A stretch of 64,000 nt of DNA from Rotaria socialis. Taxonomy: Eukaryota; Rotifera; Eurotatoria; Philodinida; Philodinidae. The notes under the pieces were generated by a model. The model saw nothing but the letters and a program-made list of their open reading frames with translations, ran no database searches and had not been told where the DNA came from. The DNA lies in NCBI GenBank assembly GCA_905331475.1, contig CAJNYU010000027.1, forward strand, positions 496,001 to 560,000, written 5' to 3'. The position numbers were made by a program, and so were the translations under genes. Numbering within the stretch: position 1 is the first letter of the stretch; each line of letters starts with the position of its first letter. Shown here piece after piece: positions 46,001-56,109 of this stretch.

Positions 46001-46821
46001 TCAGATTGTTTTATTGATAATTAAGTTCTCATACGAATCAATTTCATAATTAGGTGTTTTACTATGTAGAAATTCGATGAAATCATTATCCACACGACGT
46101 TCCATTGTAGTTTCTTGGAATACTTCTGATTTTTCAATCTAAATCAATCTTTATAATGAGAACAAAAATAGATTATACTCTTCATGCTTACCTCTAGAAA
46201 TTGTAATTTTTTTGTAAATAAATTAATACTTGGTAAATTTTGTAGACCAATTTTAACTACAAATCGAGTTATATTCAGTGTTTCAATTGCTAGAGAAATA
46301 AATAAATCTTGAATAAAATTAACAACACGTTAATTACCATAACGAATAAATGTATAGAATGTTTCTATTCCATAACCTTTATGTCGTTCTGTAGCTTGAG
46401 GAATCATGATTTCAATTTCACCACAATGAATATCATCAAGATCATTTAAAAATAAATTCACATCACCAATCATTGATTCTATGCAAATCAGGATTCTATT
46501 TTAAAAATATTTATTTTATTTATTTCTACCTATTTCGTCATGCGTTTGATCAAATATTTCTTTTGATAAAACAATAAATGTACATTTATCTTTATCGTTT
46601 AGCCATGTCTGTTGCATTTCGTATTCTTCATCAATAGTTAAAGGTAATGAAGCAGTAAGTTCTCTTGTTTCTTCATTTTCCATCCATGTATGATATCTAA
46701 TTGAAGAATAAACCTTTATAAAATCCGAATTTTATTCGTCTTACTTTTTTACATGATGCTTCCCGTAGGGAACAAGAAGAATCGTTCGACCGAATAAGAT
46801 AGTATTTGAATTAATATGCAT
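46001..46821 (-). CDS. NAT9: N-acetyltransferase 9 (GNAT family)
   Basis: Right to left, exons 46821-46745, 46696-46530, 46478-46338, 46289-46192 and 46138-46001. The introns are 48-53 bp, all GT-AG and all in frame, giving 206 residues (human NAT9 207). The start MHINSNTILFGRTILLVPYG matches the family N-terminus. HHVKKYHTWMENEETRELTA matches the EHVPSRYHEWM..EEL..LTA segment. The GNAT core follows: KCTFIVL, MIGDVNLFLNDLDD, GEIEIMI and RHKGYGIET (acetyl-CoA loop, normally R/Q-x-x-G-x-G/A). Then come KIGLQNLPSINLFTKKL and SEVFQETTMERRV. NAT9 is a conserved eukaryotic acetyltransferase linked in flies to microtubule stability; its substrate is poorly known. No defect seen. Confidence 0.93.
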
Positions 46822-48337
46822 TATCTATTTATCGTGACATATTTTAGAAGTATTCTATCTTGATTAATCTTTAAAATTAAGAAAATAATAGATTTAATCC
46901 GACAACTGAGACCAATCCTTTTTTTTATAGATGTTAAATATAATATCACCGATAAATAACTGCTCATGTGACGATTTTAAGAGAGCTCATTATAGGGCAG
47001 GATTTTTAATAGCATTACGCACCAATTAATTTTCTTGAACGATTTTAAAGAGAAATATTCGAAGTTTAATCAAACATTGATTCGAATTTCATACCAATGG
47101 TATTTCCTCTAGTGCTTTTTTTATAAACAACTAAAAACGAGTAGAGAAAAATGCATTGGATAGATGAAATGTAAGGCATGCTTTTAAATCCGAATCAAAA
47201 ATTATTTGCTTTTAATAGAAAAGTTCAGTTTTCCTTTCAAGAAACTTTTTCAAGACTTTCCGAATGTCGTCAAGTAACACGAACGTTTTCAGGATTGGAA
47301 CCAAAACTACGATGAAAAGCGTTTAATACATAAACCGAATTGTTTCTAATTCATTTATAACAAGCTCTTCATTTTCTCTTATGCAGAATCTTTCGAGATT
47401 TGAAATAGCTGCAGTACCGTATTTCAGTCAAGAACGTTATATAAGAGAAGAAGTAAAGCAACTACTGCAATAGTTCTTACTGATTTACTCGAACTTCAAA
47501 TAGTCAATAAATCATGTTAAATAAATTTATTTCGATTAAGATAAAATTATTTATTTATTGTCCTACACTAAGAAAATTAGGTAAGCCATTTATCTAATGA
47601 TACGATTACTATCATTCATATTTATATTAGTTAAATATTTGAAAAAAAGTTTGATTTTCGTTAAATCCGTCAATTAACCTAATTTCTTTATCATGAATTT
47701 TGATGCTTAATCGCGACAGAGGCTGTTCGCTGTTTTTTAATTTTCTTATAATATTTTGCGTAACTTTACGTGGATCGAATACAAATCTTATATTAGAAAT
47801 TAAATCATAAAAATTAGATTGGAAAATGAGAAATATCTAGAAGGGCTTACACATTCATCATTATTCTCACTTGAATTTTTCATAGTCCTGTTGCTCTCGA
47901 TTCATCAACTTACGTATGCGAGTGATTGGTTGATTGAATCACAACCAACGAAAGAAAGAGACAAGAACTCCGTTCATAGGTTTTTTTTTTAATTACAGAA
48001 TCCAATAATTCATCTTAATCTATAACAAAATATTATTAAATGAAACTTATGAAAAAAATTTCAAGTAAGATTGAGTTATTTTACTGAGTTAATACTTAAG
48101 GAACTAAATTGAAGATACAAAACATCGATACAGAAAATAGCGTCCTCTATCTTATTCCCTCGAATCCAAAAAGCTCTTCTACTCAAAGTCTGACTATTGA
48201 GATACTTCTCTTCTCGTCGCCCACAACCATAGTTATTCGCTTTGTTGTAACCTTTGTAAATGTCATCAGCATTGACAAAAAAAATGTCTTCATATGAACT
48301 GTTGTTTTTATTTGCAAGAATATTTCGAACAAAACAA
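46822..48337. other. Intergenic between NAT9 and the nuclear receptor
   Basis: AT-rich, no supported gene or repeat. It should contain the NAT9 promoter at its left end and the receptor's 3' untranslated region at its right end. Confidence 0.5.
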
Positions 48338-49777
48338 TTAAACAACGTCTGAATTAATCTGTTCGATATCATCCAAGAAAAGTGAAATTTCTGTTTGTTC
48401 AACGAGTGACTCCATATCATTGGTATGGATATGAGCATTCAATGATTTAGATGTTATCTTAGTTGCTGTCATAAGACACTGAATCAAATTATTGAAACGT
48501 AACACTGCTTGATAATATCCATATCTGTAGACAAGATATTTCCAAGTTACTTCAGCATAACTACTTTGAATCCGGAATATTGTACTGATACTGCTCGAAT
48601 TCATTGTGTAATTTGGTCGTACTATCAACAAGCTATTGAAAAAAGCAAATAATGAAGCAGCTAGTTTGACTAGAACAAGATCAGGATCGATAAATTTCAT
48701 AGCATGGCGTACCATATTCACTAATTGTTCTCCGTAGAGATAATTACAAGTTTTCATGAATGATCGATGAGTGTACAGCTTAGATTGATTCCAGATAAAG
48801 ATTGTACTCAAACACTGAACATTTTCAGCTGCATGCCGAAGAAGTACAAATCGGTCATCGGGCGGTAAAATCAGAAAATCATGGTTGGCGTGAAGATACT
48901 TTCCTGTTGTTTCGTACGTTTGTTTAAGAAAATCTCTCACCACTGTTGGGTCACGGATCTGTTCGACTTGTGAAATATTATTTTCGTTCATTAAGCGTCG
49001 AGCAGCAGCAAGAAGTCTTGATTCATCATAACTATGAATTAAATTTGCAATTAGTATCCACTGAGCAGAATTCAATGATGAGTTATCCGATCGTAAGAGA
49101 TTTATTGTTGGCAACTAGAAGAAAAACAAGAAGTGATTTTTTTAAAATACTTTTCAATTCAAAATACGTGTCGTCAATACTTCGACTTTTTCTTAGAAAG
49201 AAAAAGGTTTATATTTTTCCTATGTGAATTGAAAATCTACATTGAAATCAAACCTGTATTGTTAGCTGGCGATCATTTGATGTCGTTGACGCCATTTTTC
49301 TTTTTCGGCTTGTTTTAGTTTGGTTTCCTCTTGAAGATCGAAAGTGTGACATTTGCATTCCACTTGCAAAACATTTTTTTAGTCGACAATGCAAGCAAAC
49401 ATGGCGAGTATTAATATTTACTTCACAATCATCATTAAATCGGCACCTTCCATGTTCCTAAATGAATTAATTCAATGAGAGACAACACAGTTACAAGAGC
49501 TTTAACTAACGCGTCCTAAATGAGCATTACGTTGGAAAAACATCTTACACGACGAGCATGAAACAACGCCATAATGTATATGAGAAGTAGGAACGCTACA
49601 AACTCGACATACTGAGAAATCTGTTTTAGACTTATTGAAGACCGACATTGACGAAGAAGGTGAATGGTTGTTCGGAGAATACTCTAAAATAAAAAATAAA
49701 ATCAATGATGGTGTTACTTGACTAGATGCATTGCTCATTTTAATCGATTCATCCTGCTGTTTATGATTCAACAGCAT
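48338..49777 (-). CDS. Nuclear hormone receptor with DBD and LBD
   Basis: Right to left: a short first exon (ATG at 49777 or 49738, ending SNASSQ), the first-finger exon (about 49685-49509), the second-finger exon (about 49457-49254) and a 258-codon ligand-binding-domain exon (49114-48338). The first finger is CRVC..CSSCKMFFQR; the P-box Ser-Ser replaces the common Glu-Gly of CEGCK. The second finger is CRFNDDCEVN then RHVCLHCRLKKCFASGM, the normal C-x5-C-x9-C-x2-C spacing and A-box start. A basic hinge (KTSRKRK) follows. The LBD is helical and divergent, with no obvious AF-2 motif. Such receptors are ligand- or constitutively-acting transcription factors in the nucleus; ligand and subfamily cannot be assigned. 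Exon phases are consistent. Confidence 0.85.
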
Positions 49778-52442
49778 AGATTACATTCAAAAAGTATTTG
49801 TGCAACTAACAGAAGTAAACTTTTAAATGTTGACAGTATGAAATTTCAACGTGTGGCAACTGGTTTTTCACTACCGAATGTTTCAGAACGGAAAATAGAT
49901 AAGTCAAACTGCAAAGCATTATATATGAACAACGCTCAATCCAGAAACAAATAAATGTCGATCGAAAATTATAGTAAAATGTTTAAATTTGAACAGAAGT
50001 ACATACGAACAGTTTACAGTGGCTGCTTCGTTTTGATTACTTTCTAAATACAGGAAAATTTTGTTTCGCTTTGTATGTCTTAGTTTTGCCTACCACCTAC
50101 AGAAAAATGAAGGAAATGTGCCAGTATGATACGAAGAATGGAACGGTACAAGAAATTTTTGATTCTGTTTCGGTCTACTGTCGAACATCACACTAATGAG
50201 AAGAGAATGTTTTGAATACAACGTTCATTTTTTTTGTATATGCTGAACGAGAAAATCTTTCTTAAACCGTAGCTGATTGAAAGATGGTAGCTCTTCGTCT
50301 TTGTTTTTCTATGCAGGGAATTTTGTTAAAATCTGTCTCCTATTATTTTGATGTGCTAAAGAGATTCTTGGTATTTCGTACGTAGTAACCTGCGTTTTTC
50401 TTGAAAAATATTTCTATCTAATCTTACTGGTGTGTGTGGTGATTTGAAACAAACTAAGTTCTCTTGTACTATAATACTTTGATACTAATTTATTCAGTAT
50501 TTCAACAATCTGACGATCCCTAGTTCTTTAGATTGAATCGAGAAAGACAATGTTTAAAACTCCTAATCTGGAAGTGTTTGCTCAGAAAAATTAAAAGTAA
50601 GCGATCCAATCGTGTGTAAATCTTTGTCATTAGACAGTATTAGATGTCAAAATATTGTAAATTATCCTTGTCTTCAATTATTCATTAAATTAAAAACACT
50701 AAAACAAAAAATAACACTCAATAAGGTCTAACTACTTACATTAAAAACGTGGAAGAACTCAGATAAAAAAGAGAAAACGAAGTGAATCGACAAATATATC
50801 TTAGTTTCTTCTCTATGAAAGATTCAGTTTTCTCCACAAATATTCTAAGTGGAAATCTGAAGGATGCAAATGATAGTCGATTTTTCTAAGTGTCACGTAA
50901 GCTGACGCACAGCAATTATATATCATGATAAAATGCAGTACTCTTTATTTCTGCACTCAAGCTTAAAAAATATAATCTTTCATGAAAATAGTTTTAAATC
51001 ATATTATTATGGTCCATGTTATCATAAATATATTTCTTTTTTCATTAAAAAACATCTAAAAACAATAGTAGAATAAATATGATATATATTGATCAATATC
51101 TGAATTTAAAATTCCATTTTATTGTTGATGACAATAGTAATTCTCTTTGTCTTGAAATGTTTTAAGTTTCTGCATTTATTTGCTTTCTGAATAAAATTGA
51201 AGATGATTGATCAGATAAGTTGCAATAAGATTTCTAGGATTCAATATTGAAATAAAATGGCAGAGAAGCAGTTTCTTTCTGTTTCTTCGATAACATCTAT
51301 TTATTGATGATTTTCAAGATTCATCGTATTGAACAATATAACAATGCACAAGTATGAGAACATATAATTTATCTATTTCGCAAAAATTCATATTAGCTTG
51401 TGCGAAGACATTTCAATAGACCGTAAGCTATTTCTTTAAAATTCTAGATCATCCACGCTACTAAAAGAATGTTCAAATAATATCCTTTGTAGTGAAATAA
51501 GTTTCCGTAAGATCTCACGATAATTTAGTAGTTTCTTTTTTAAATTATCCAGACTTTTTGCTCAGAATTGAGTAACATCATCTACTATTGAAGTCTTCAT
51601 TAGTCGAACTGAAATAACTTAAGCACTACTTAAGATTATCTTCCTATAATGATCTAATGACTTGCTTTAATCAATTTAAATTGTGAGTGCATGTAAATGT
51701 CATAGATGTATGTCGTAAATGTGAACTAATTTCTCTTGCTGATTATATTGAAGATGCTTTTCTGTATCTAAGTTACTGAATATTTCATGTATACTCGAAA
51801 GGATACTGTAAGAAGTATTCTTTACTAAATTATGCTGCTATACCAGTTCGATATTTGTTTGAAATGAACATTGAAGTCAAAATTTCGGTCATAAAAGTAG
51901 AGGAGACCGGTCCATTCGTTGAGAAAAAATGTCGCCGATCTTCACTTAACTGTTCACAATGGGTAATATTATGAGAAATTACATCATATCATCATACATC
52001 TTGTCGTCCTGTTATATTAGTAGCTCTACTTATATCCATGTTCAAGTTATTTGGATCTGTTATTCACATTTTTTCTATGAACTATTTTTGCAGAACAGGA
52101 ACTATAACGAAAATGAGCTTGATGAGGCCCTCTGATATGCAGTACGATGTCATCTACATATTTCATCAAAACCGTATCGTTGTTTCATGAATCTTGATCT
52201 TGTTCGGAAAATTGGCAAAAAAACATCAATTTTGACGATATTTCGCGATTTGTCGCGATTTTGATGACACGGGAAACCATCTAATGGGTGACTACTAATC
52301 TTCGTAAAGAAGCAACACACGTTTATACATAGATGCTTTCGAATAATTTTTAGTCTAAATAATAAATAAACTCCGATTTTCAGTTTCACAGTTATTTTAA
52401 TCTAAAGAATGCAGGTGATGACGCAGTCTTCTGATCCATACT
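49778..52442. other. Long gene-free spacer
   Basis: About 2.7 kb, AT-rich, no supported gene or repeat. A 79-codon minus frame at 52389-52150 shows no motif. Confidence 0.5.
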
Positions 52443-52466
52443 CACCCACACCCACACCCACACCCA
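52443..52466. repeat. Interstitial bdelloid telomere repeat, four hexamers
   Basis: CACCCA is repeated four times without error, which is (TGTGGG)n on the minus strand, the reported telomere hexamer of bdelloid rotifers. It is flanked by non-repetitive DNA on both sides. The strand means a telomere would once have extended leftward from here. Confidence 0.8.
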
Positions 52467-53028
52467 GGATACGGAAAATTTTCCACATATTTCCGGTCAG
52501 TTCCTACAGTATCCAGTGACTGGAACGATCGACCTGGACAATTATATCAATGTTCTCTGGATAGAATATTCGGCTTTTAAGACTTAAAAATAATATACGT
52601 CCATGTTCATTTGATAGATTTTGAACAAAACCCCTCTTCTATAAAATTTTTCTTCCAAGTAATCACTTCTTACAAGAAAATATCATCGAACATAATCTAT
52701 TATGTGGAAAAGTAACAAATTTGGAAATCAACTTTGAAGTCATGAGTCGATGGTTAGAGGTTTCTATCACTTAGGTTCATCTTATTCAAATCTTAACGCA
52801 GAGCATTTGTATTTCTTATATCATGTTAAATTGATTTCTTTTTAGCTGATGAAAGTTGCTCAAGAAATATTGATAGTGAAACTCTAAATGCATATATTGA
52901 ATCGAATACATTATATTATTTCAGCAAATTGGGATTTATTCACTTGAAATCATAGGAAACTATAGGCTATTTGTTTTCTTTGCCACTGTTTCACATCGAG
53001 ATCCATATCACAAGAAGTTTTTAAAAAG
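52467..53028. other. Spacer after the telomere-like repeat
   Basis: No gene or repeat recognised. Confidence 0.4.
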
Positions 53029-53313
53029 ATGAAGAATTCTCAGATTGAAACAAAATCATCTATTGATAATAATAGGTTTCGCTTGAATGAAAATGATGAT
53101 ATTTCTTTTTATAAGCCACCACGATACTTGAAAATGCCACGAAAGTTTCTTTTGCATTTATTACGCCTTCAATTAAATTGCTCTATAAAGAGAAAAAAAG
53201 AACAGCGATATACGCTATCACGACTTGAGCTATTTGAGAAACAATTTTGTCTATGTCAAATTCATCATTTATATCAAAAGTATTTGGATTTCGGTCTGCA
53301 GTATCATATCTGA
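53029..53313 (+). CDS. Unrecognised 94-codon reading frame
   Basis: A Lys/Arg/Leu-rich frame with SFYKPPRYLKMPRKFLLHLL, CSIKRKKEQRYTLSRLEL and FCLCQIHHLYQKYLDF. Its amphipathic, non-repetitive composition looks more protein-like than nearby random frames, but no family is recognised. It is followed 35 bases later by a repeat (53349) and the large transposon, so it may be a gene end left after insertions. Confidence 0.3.
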   Translation: MKNSQIETKSSIDNNRFRLNENDDISFYKPPRYLKMPRKFLLHLLRLQLNCSIKRKKEQRYTLSRLELFEKQFCLCQIHHLYQKYLDFGLQYHI

Positions 53314-53348
53314 CCAGCCAGTTAAATCAGCTTTGCCTCAGCTCATAC

Positions 53349-53580
53349 CAGAGACCGAAACCGATGGCAAAAGTGCCAGTCGATTCGATTCGGCTTTTTA
53401 GAATTGTAATTCGATTCGATTCGGCTTTTTAGAATTGTAATTCGATTCGATTCGGCTTTTTAGAATCGTAATTCGATTCGATTCGGATTTTCTGGTCTTT
53501 TCAAAATTGTAATTCGATCCGATTCGGCTCAAAACACGAAAAAAATCAATTCGATTCAATTCGATTCGACTCAAATTGGG
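53349..53580. repeat. 31-bp tandem repeat / ATTCG-word array, hAT-like
   Basis: CGGCTTTTTAGAAT starts at 53391, 53422 and 53453, a clean 31-bp period, with a fourth diverged unit and further ATTCGATTCG words. A CAGAGACCGAAACCGATGGC start at 53349 looks like a hAT terminus. The right terminus is not seen; it may have been lost at the edge of the element beginning at 53611. Confidence 0.65.
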
Positions 53581-53610
53581 TTTACAAAATATGGTATTCA
53601 CTATTACATA

Positions 53611-53880
53611 CCCAGGTCAAGCGAAACGGATTACGTTTACGGGCCGTTTTCGGACAGTGAGCTGTGGAAATACGGTTATTTTACGACCGTAAACGATGTT
53701 ATTACGTACCGTAAGTAGTCCGTAATTATCCGTCGTACTGGAATCAGGAATACGGCCCGTATTTTATCCGCATCGTAAACACTCCGTAGTCGACCGTAAA
53801 CTATTATATAACGGATACAATACGATTGGGGGTTTGTTAACGTATCTCTACTGTATACGGGCATATAAACACCATGTTGT
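53611..53880. repeat. Left TIR and subterminal array of tnp2-BEN transposon
   Basis: Starts CCCAGGTCAAGCGAAACGG. GTTTACGG, CCGTAAAC, CCGTAA and TACGG recur in both orientations to about 53830. These are the likely transposase binding sites. Confidence 0.8.
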
Positions 53881-54240
53881 GTTCGTTTACAAATAATTTC
53901 TACTATAGATGTCTTTTGTTTCGTATAGTTATTTCTTCGTTTATTTCATATCAGCAAAGCTAAAACGATATACAGGAATAGACACAAAAAAAATAAGCAC
54001 ACTTTACAATAAAATGGTGAGTATCAAACATTAGATACATATTTCATAATGATCACATGTGACAGTTAAAGCAGTCACCGAGTGGAACAAAAAAAAGTCA
54101 TGAAACCAAAGAAAAATCTTTATTTCATCTGACACGTACTAAGCAATGAAATACACAGATTTTAGTGTTTTTCAAATAAGAGAAAACGAATTTTAAAGTT
54201 ACACTACATACAGTAATCAATATGATTGTATTTGGTTTCT

Positions 54241-55894
54241 TCATTGATTCACGTTCGTCAAAGTTGTACTAATTTGAGATTGTTGTTGAATATTCAGTTG
54301 TTGAGAAGCTTGCTGGTCTTTTTGTTGCTGTATCTTTTGCTTTCGTTTTTTTCGTATTCCTACGTTGTACAAGCAATTAGCTAAACTATCTTGAATTCTG
54401 TCTTTGTAAAAGCTAATATAATGATGCTTTGAGATACGATATCGTGTTCGAACAGCATCTAAAAATAGAAAAAATATCCATGTTATAGAAATATTCAAAG
54501 ATCCATCGCAGTACCATTTAACAGATTAAATCGGTTTTGATCCAGTTCAACCTTCGAAAATCTCTTCGCATGTGGAGATGGCAATAAACTTGATTCTAAT
54601 TCATCTGGTTTAAACATTTCCTGCAACAATTTTCGTGCATATTCAGCAGCATTACGTGCCGGTACTTCTAGTAAATCACGACCATCAAATGGCTACAGAA
54701 AGAAATAAAATTCGAATTCCTTCTACTATTGTCCATCATAAAGATCACTCACAATTGTATCTCGAAAATTTTCTTTCCCATCAGGATCACGATAACGTTC
54801 AAGATCTTCATTATTTTTCTAATTAAAACAGTTGAACATAATGGTTATCGTTTTATTTTAATAATAACAAATACGTTACCGAAGAAAATAGAGATTGAAA
54901 CTTATTAATTTTTTCTGTTAATTTTTTTAATTGATGATGAGTATCACGATTCTCTGATCGAGTATCTCGTAAATGTTCTTGTGTATTTTGCAATTCTTGA
55001 TATATATGACGTAATGAAACTTCTTCACCGCCATCGATAACTTCTTCGTCATCAGAAGATATTGGTGAGCTTACTTTAAAAATATAAAATGAACTCTATT
55101 AAAATAGTAATATAATCTAAAAGTCTACCTGTTGTTACACGACGTTGAGTACGAAAACAAGATGGATCATCGAATGTACGAGCTGCTAAAGTACTTGGAC
55201 GATTTTCCTGATTTGGGCGTTTTGGTGATGAAACTAAGATATTCAAAATAAAATTCAAAAGCATGTGATAGAATATTGCGACTCATAAATACCAGAAAAA
55301 ATGGAATCAGGTGAGTTTGAACGATTTATTAATGCTCTTTTACGCCGAATTGGAGCAGCTAAGATAAATATTCAGTCTCGCAAGATCATTTTTGCAATTA
55401 ATAAAATACTCACGTGTTAAAAATGTATTTGATGGCATTTGCAGTGTTTGTTTCATTAAATCAGGTACAATATCATTTTCATCATCAGATTCACCAGAAT
55501 TGTCTGAAGTCAATAAAAAAAACTGAAATTCATTAAAACTTGTGATATGGGTTTCTTACTAATTGATGAAAATGTATGGTTTTTCCAGTATTCCATACAT
55601 TTCTCTTTTGTGCCTAAATTATAACCATGTTTATTTTTTATTTAGTAATTCCATATTCTAAAATGAAAAGTTATTACCTGATGCAATAATTTTTGCTGTA
55701 TGACCATCATTCAGCACCGCTTTATCATCATTGACAAATCGTTTAATACTTGAATGACCAACGATCATCATTTTTTTCGTATCATTGTCAAAGGTCAAGT
55801 GATAAGTGGTTGCTGTTGTTGGATTCGATGGTGAGTATTGTGTTTTTGGTTTTATTGCTCGCTTTTTAACTATTTGTGAGTCATTGTTGGTCAT
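54241..55894 (-). CDS. BEN-domain protein carried by transposon, 9 exons, intact
   Basis: Right to left, exons 55894-55678, 55613-55560, 55503-55414, 55358-55293, 55233-55129, 55073-54880, 54818-54753, 54692-54515 and 54458-54241. All are GT-AG and sum to 396 codons with no stop. The N-terminal part resembles the KYxLTF / K..IV..SSIK opening of BEN proteins (YHLTFDNDTKKMMIVGHSSI). An acidic SGESDDEND stretch and a coiled coil (about residues 190-240, ISSDDEEVIDGGEEV then LRHIYQELQNTQEHL) follow. The C-terminal BEN fold reads AAEYARKLLQEMFKPDELES, then LDQNRFNLLNDAVRTRY. The tail is Lys/Gln-rich. BEN domains bind DNA or chromatin partners, so the protein may guide transposase to DNA or silence host or element; this is inference. 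It lies 216 bp downstream of the transposase on the same strand. ATG 55894 is preferred because the second unit also starts MTxxxxxxxxR. Confidence 0.88.
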
Positions 55895-56109
55895 CGTTGA
55901 CACTAATAAAAAAGCAATCTGAAATGAAAGGTTCAAGTAAATGATTATATATTGGTTCAATTTAGTGGACAAGATAAATAGTGAAGAAAAATAAAATATA
56001 AAACGGTAGAATTTGACTTAACAGAAAATAGTTTTCAAGAACGTAATATTTGGTTGTACCAAAGTAAATCTAACAAAAGAAAAGAAAATTTTTCTATTGG
56101 CAACAACTG

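Noticed and set aside
53611-53613. Target-site duplication of the tnp2-BEN transposon
   Set aside because: The bases flanking the two ends (ATA left, ATG right) do not match, so no duplication is claimed.
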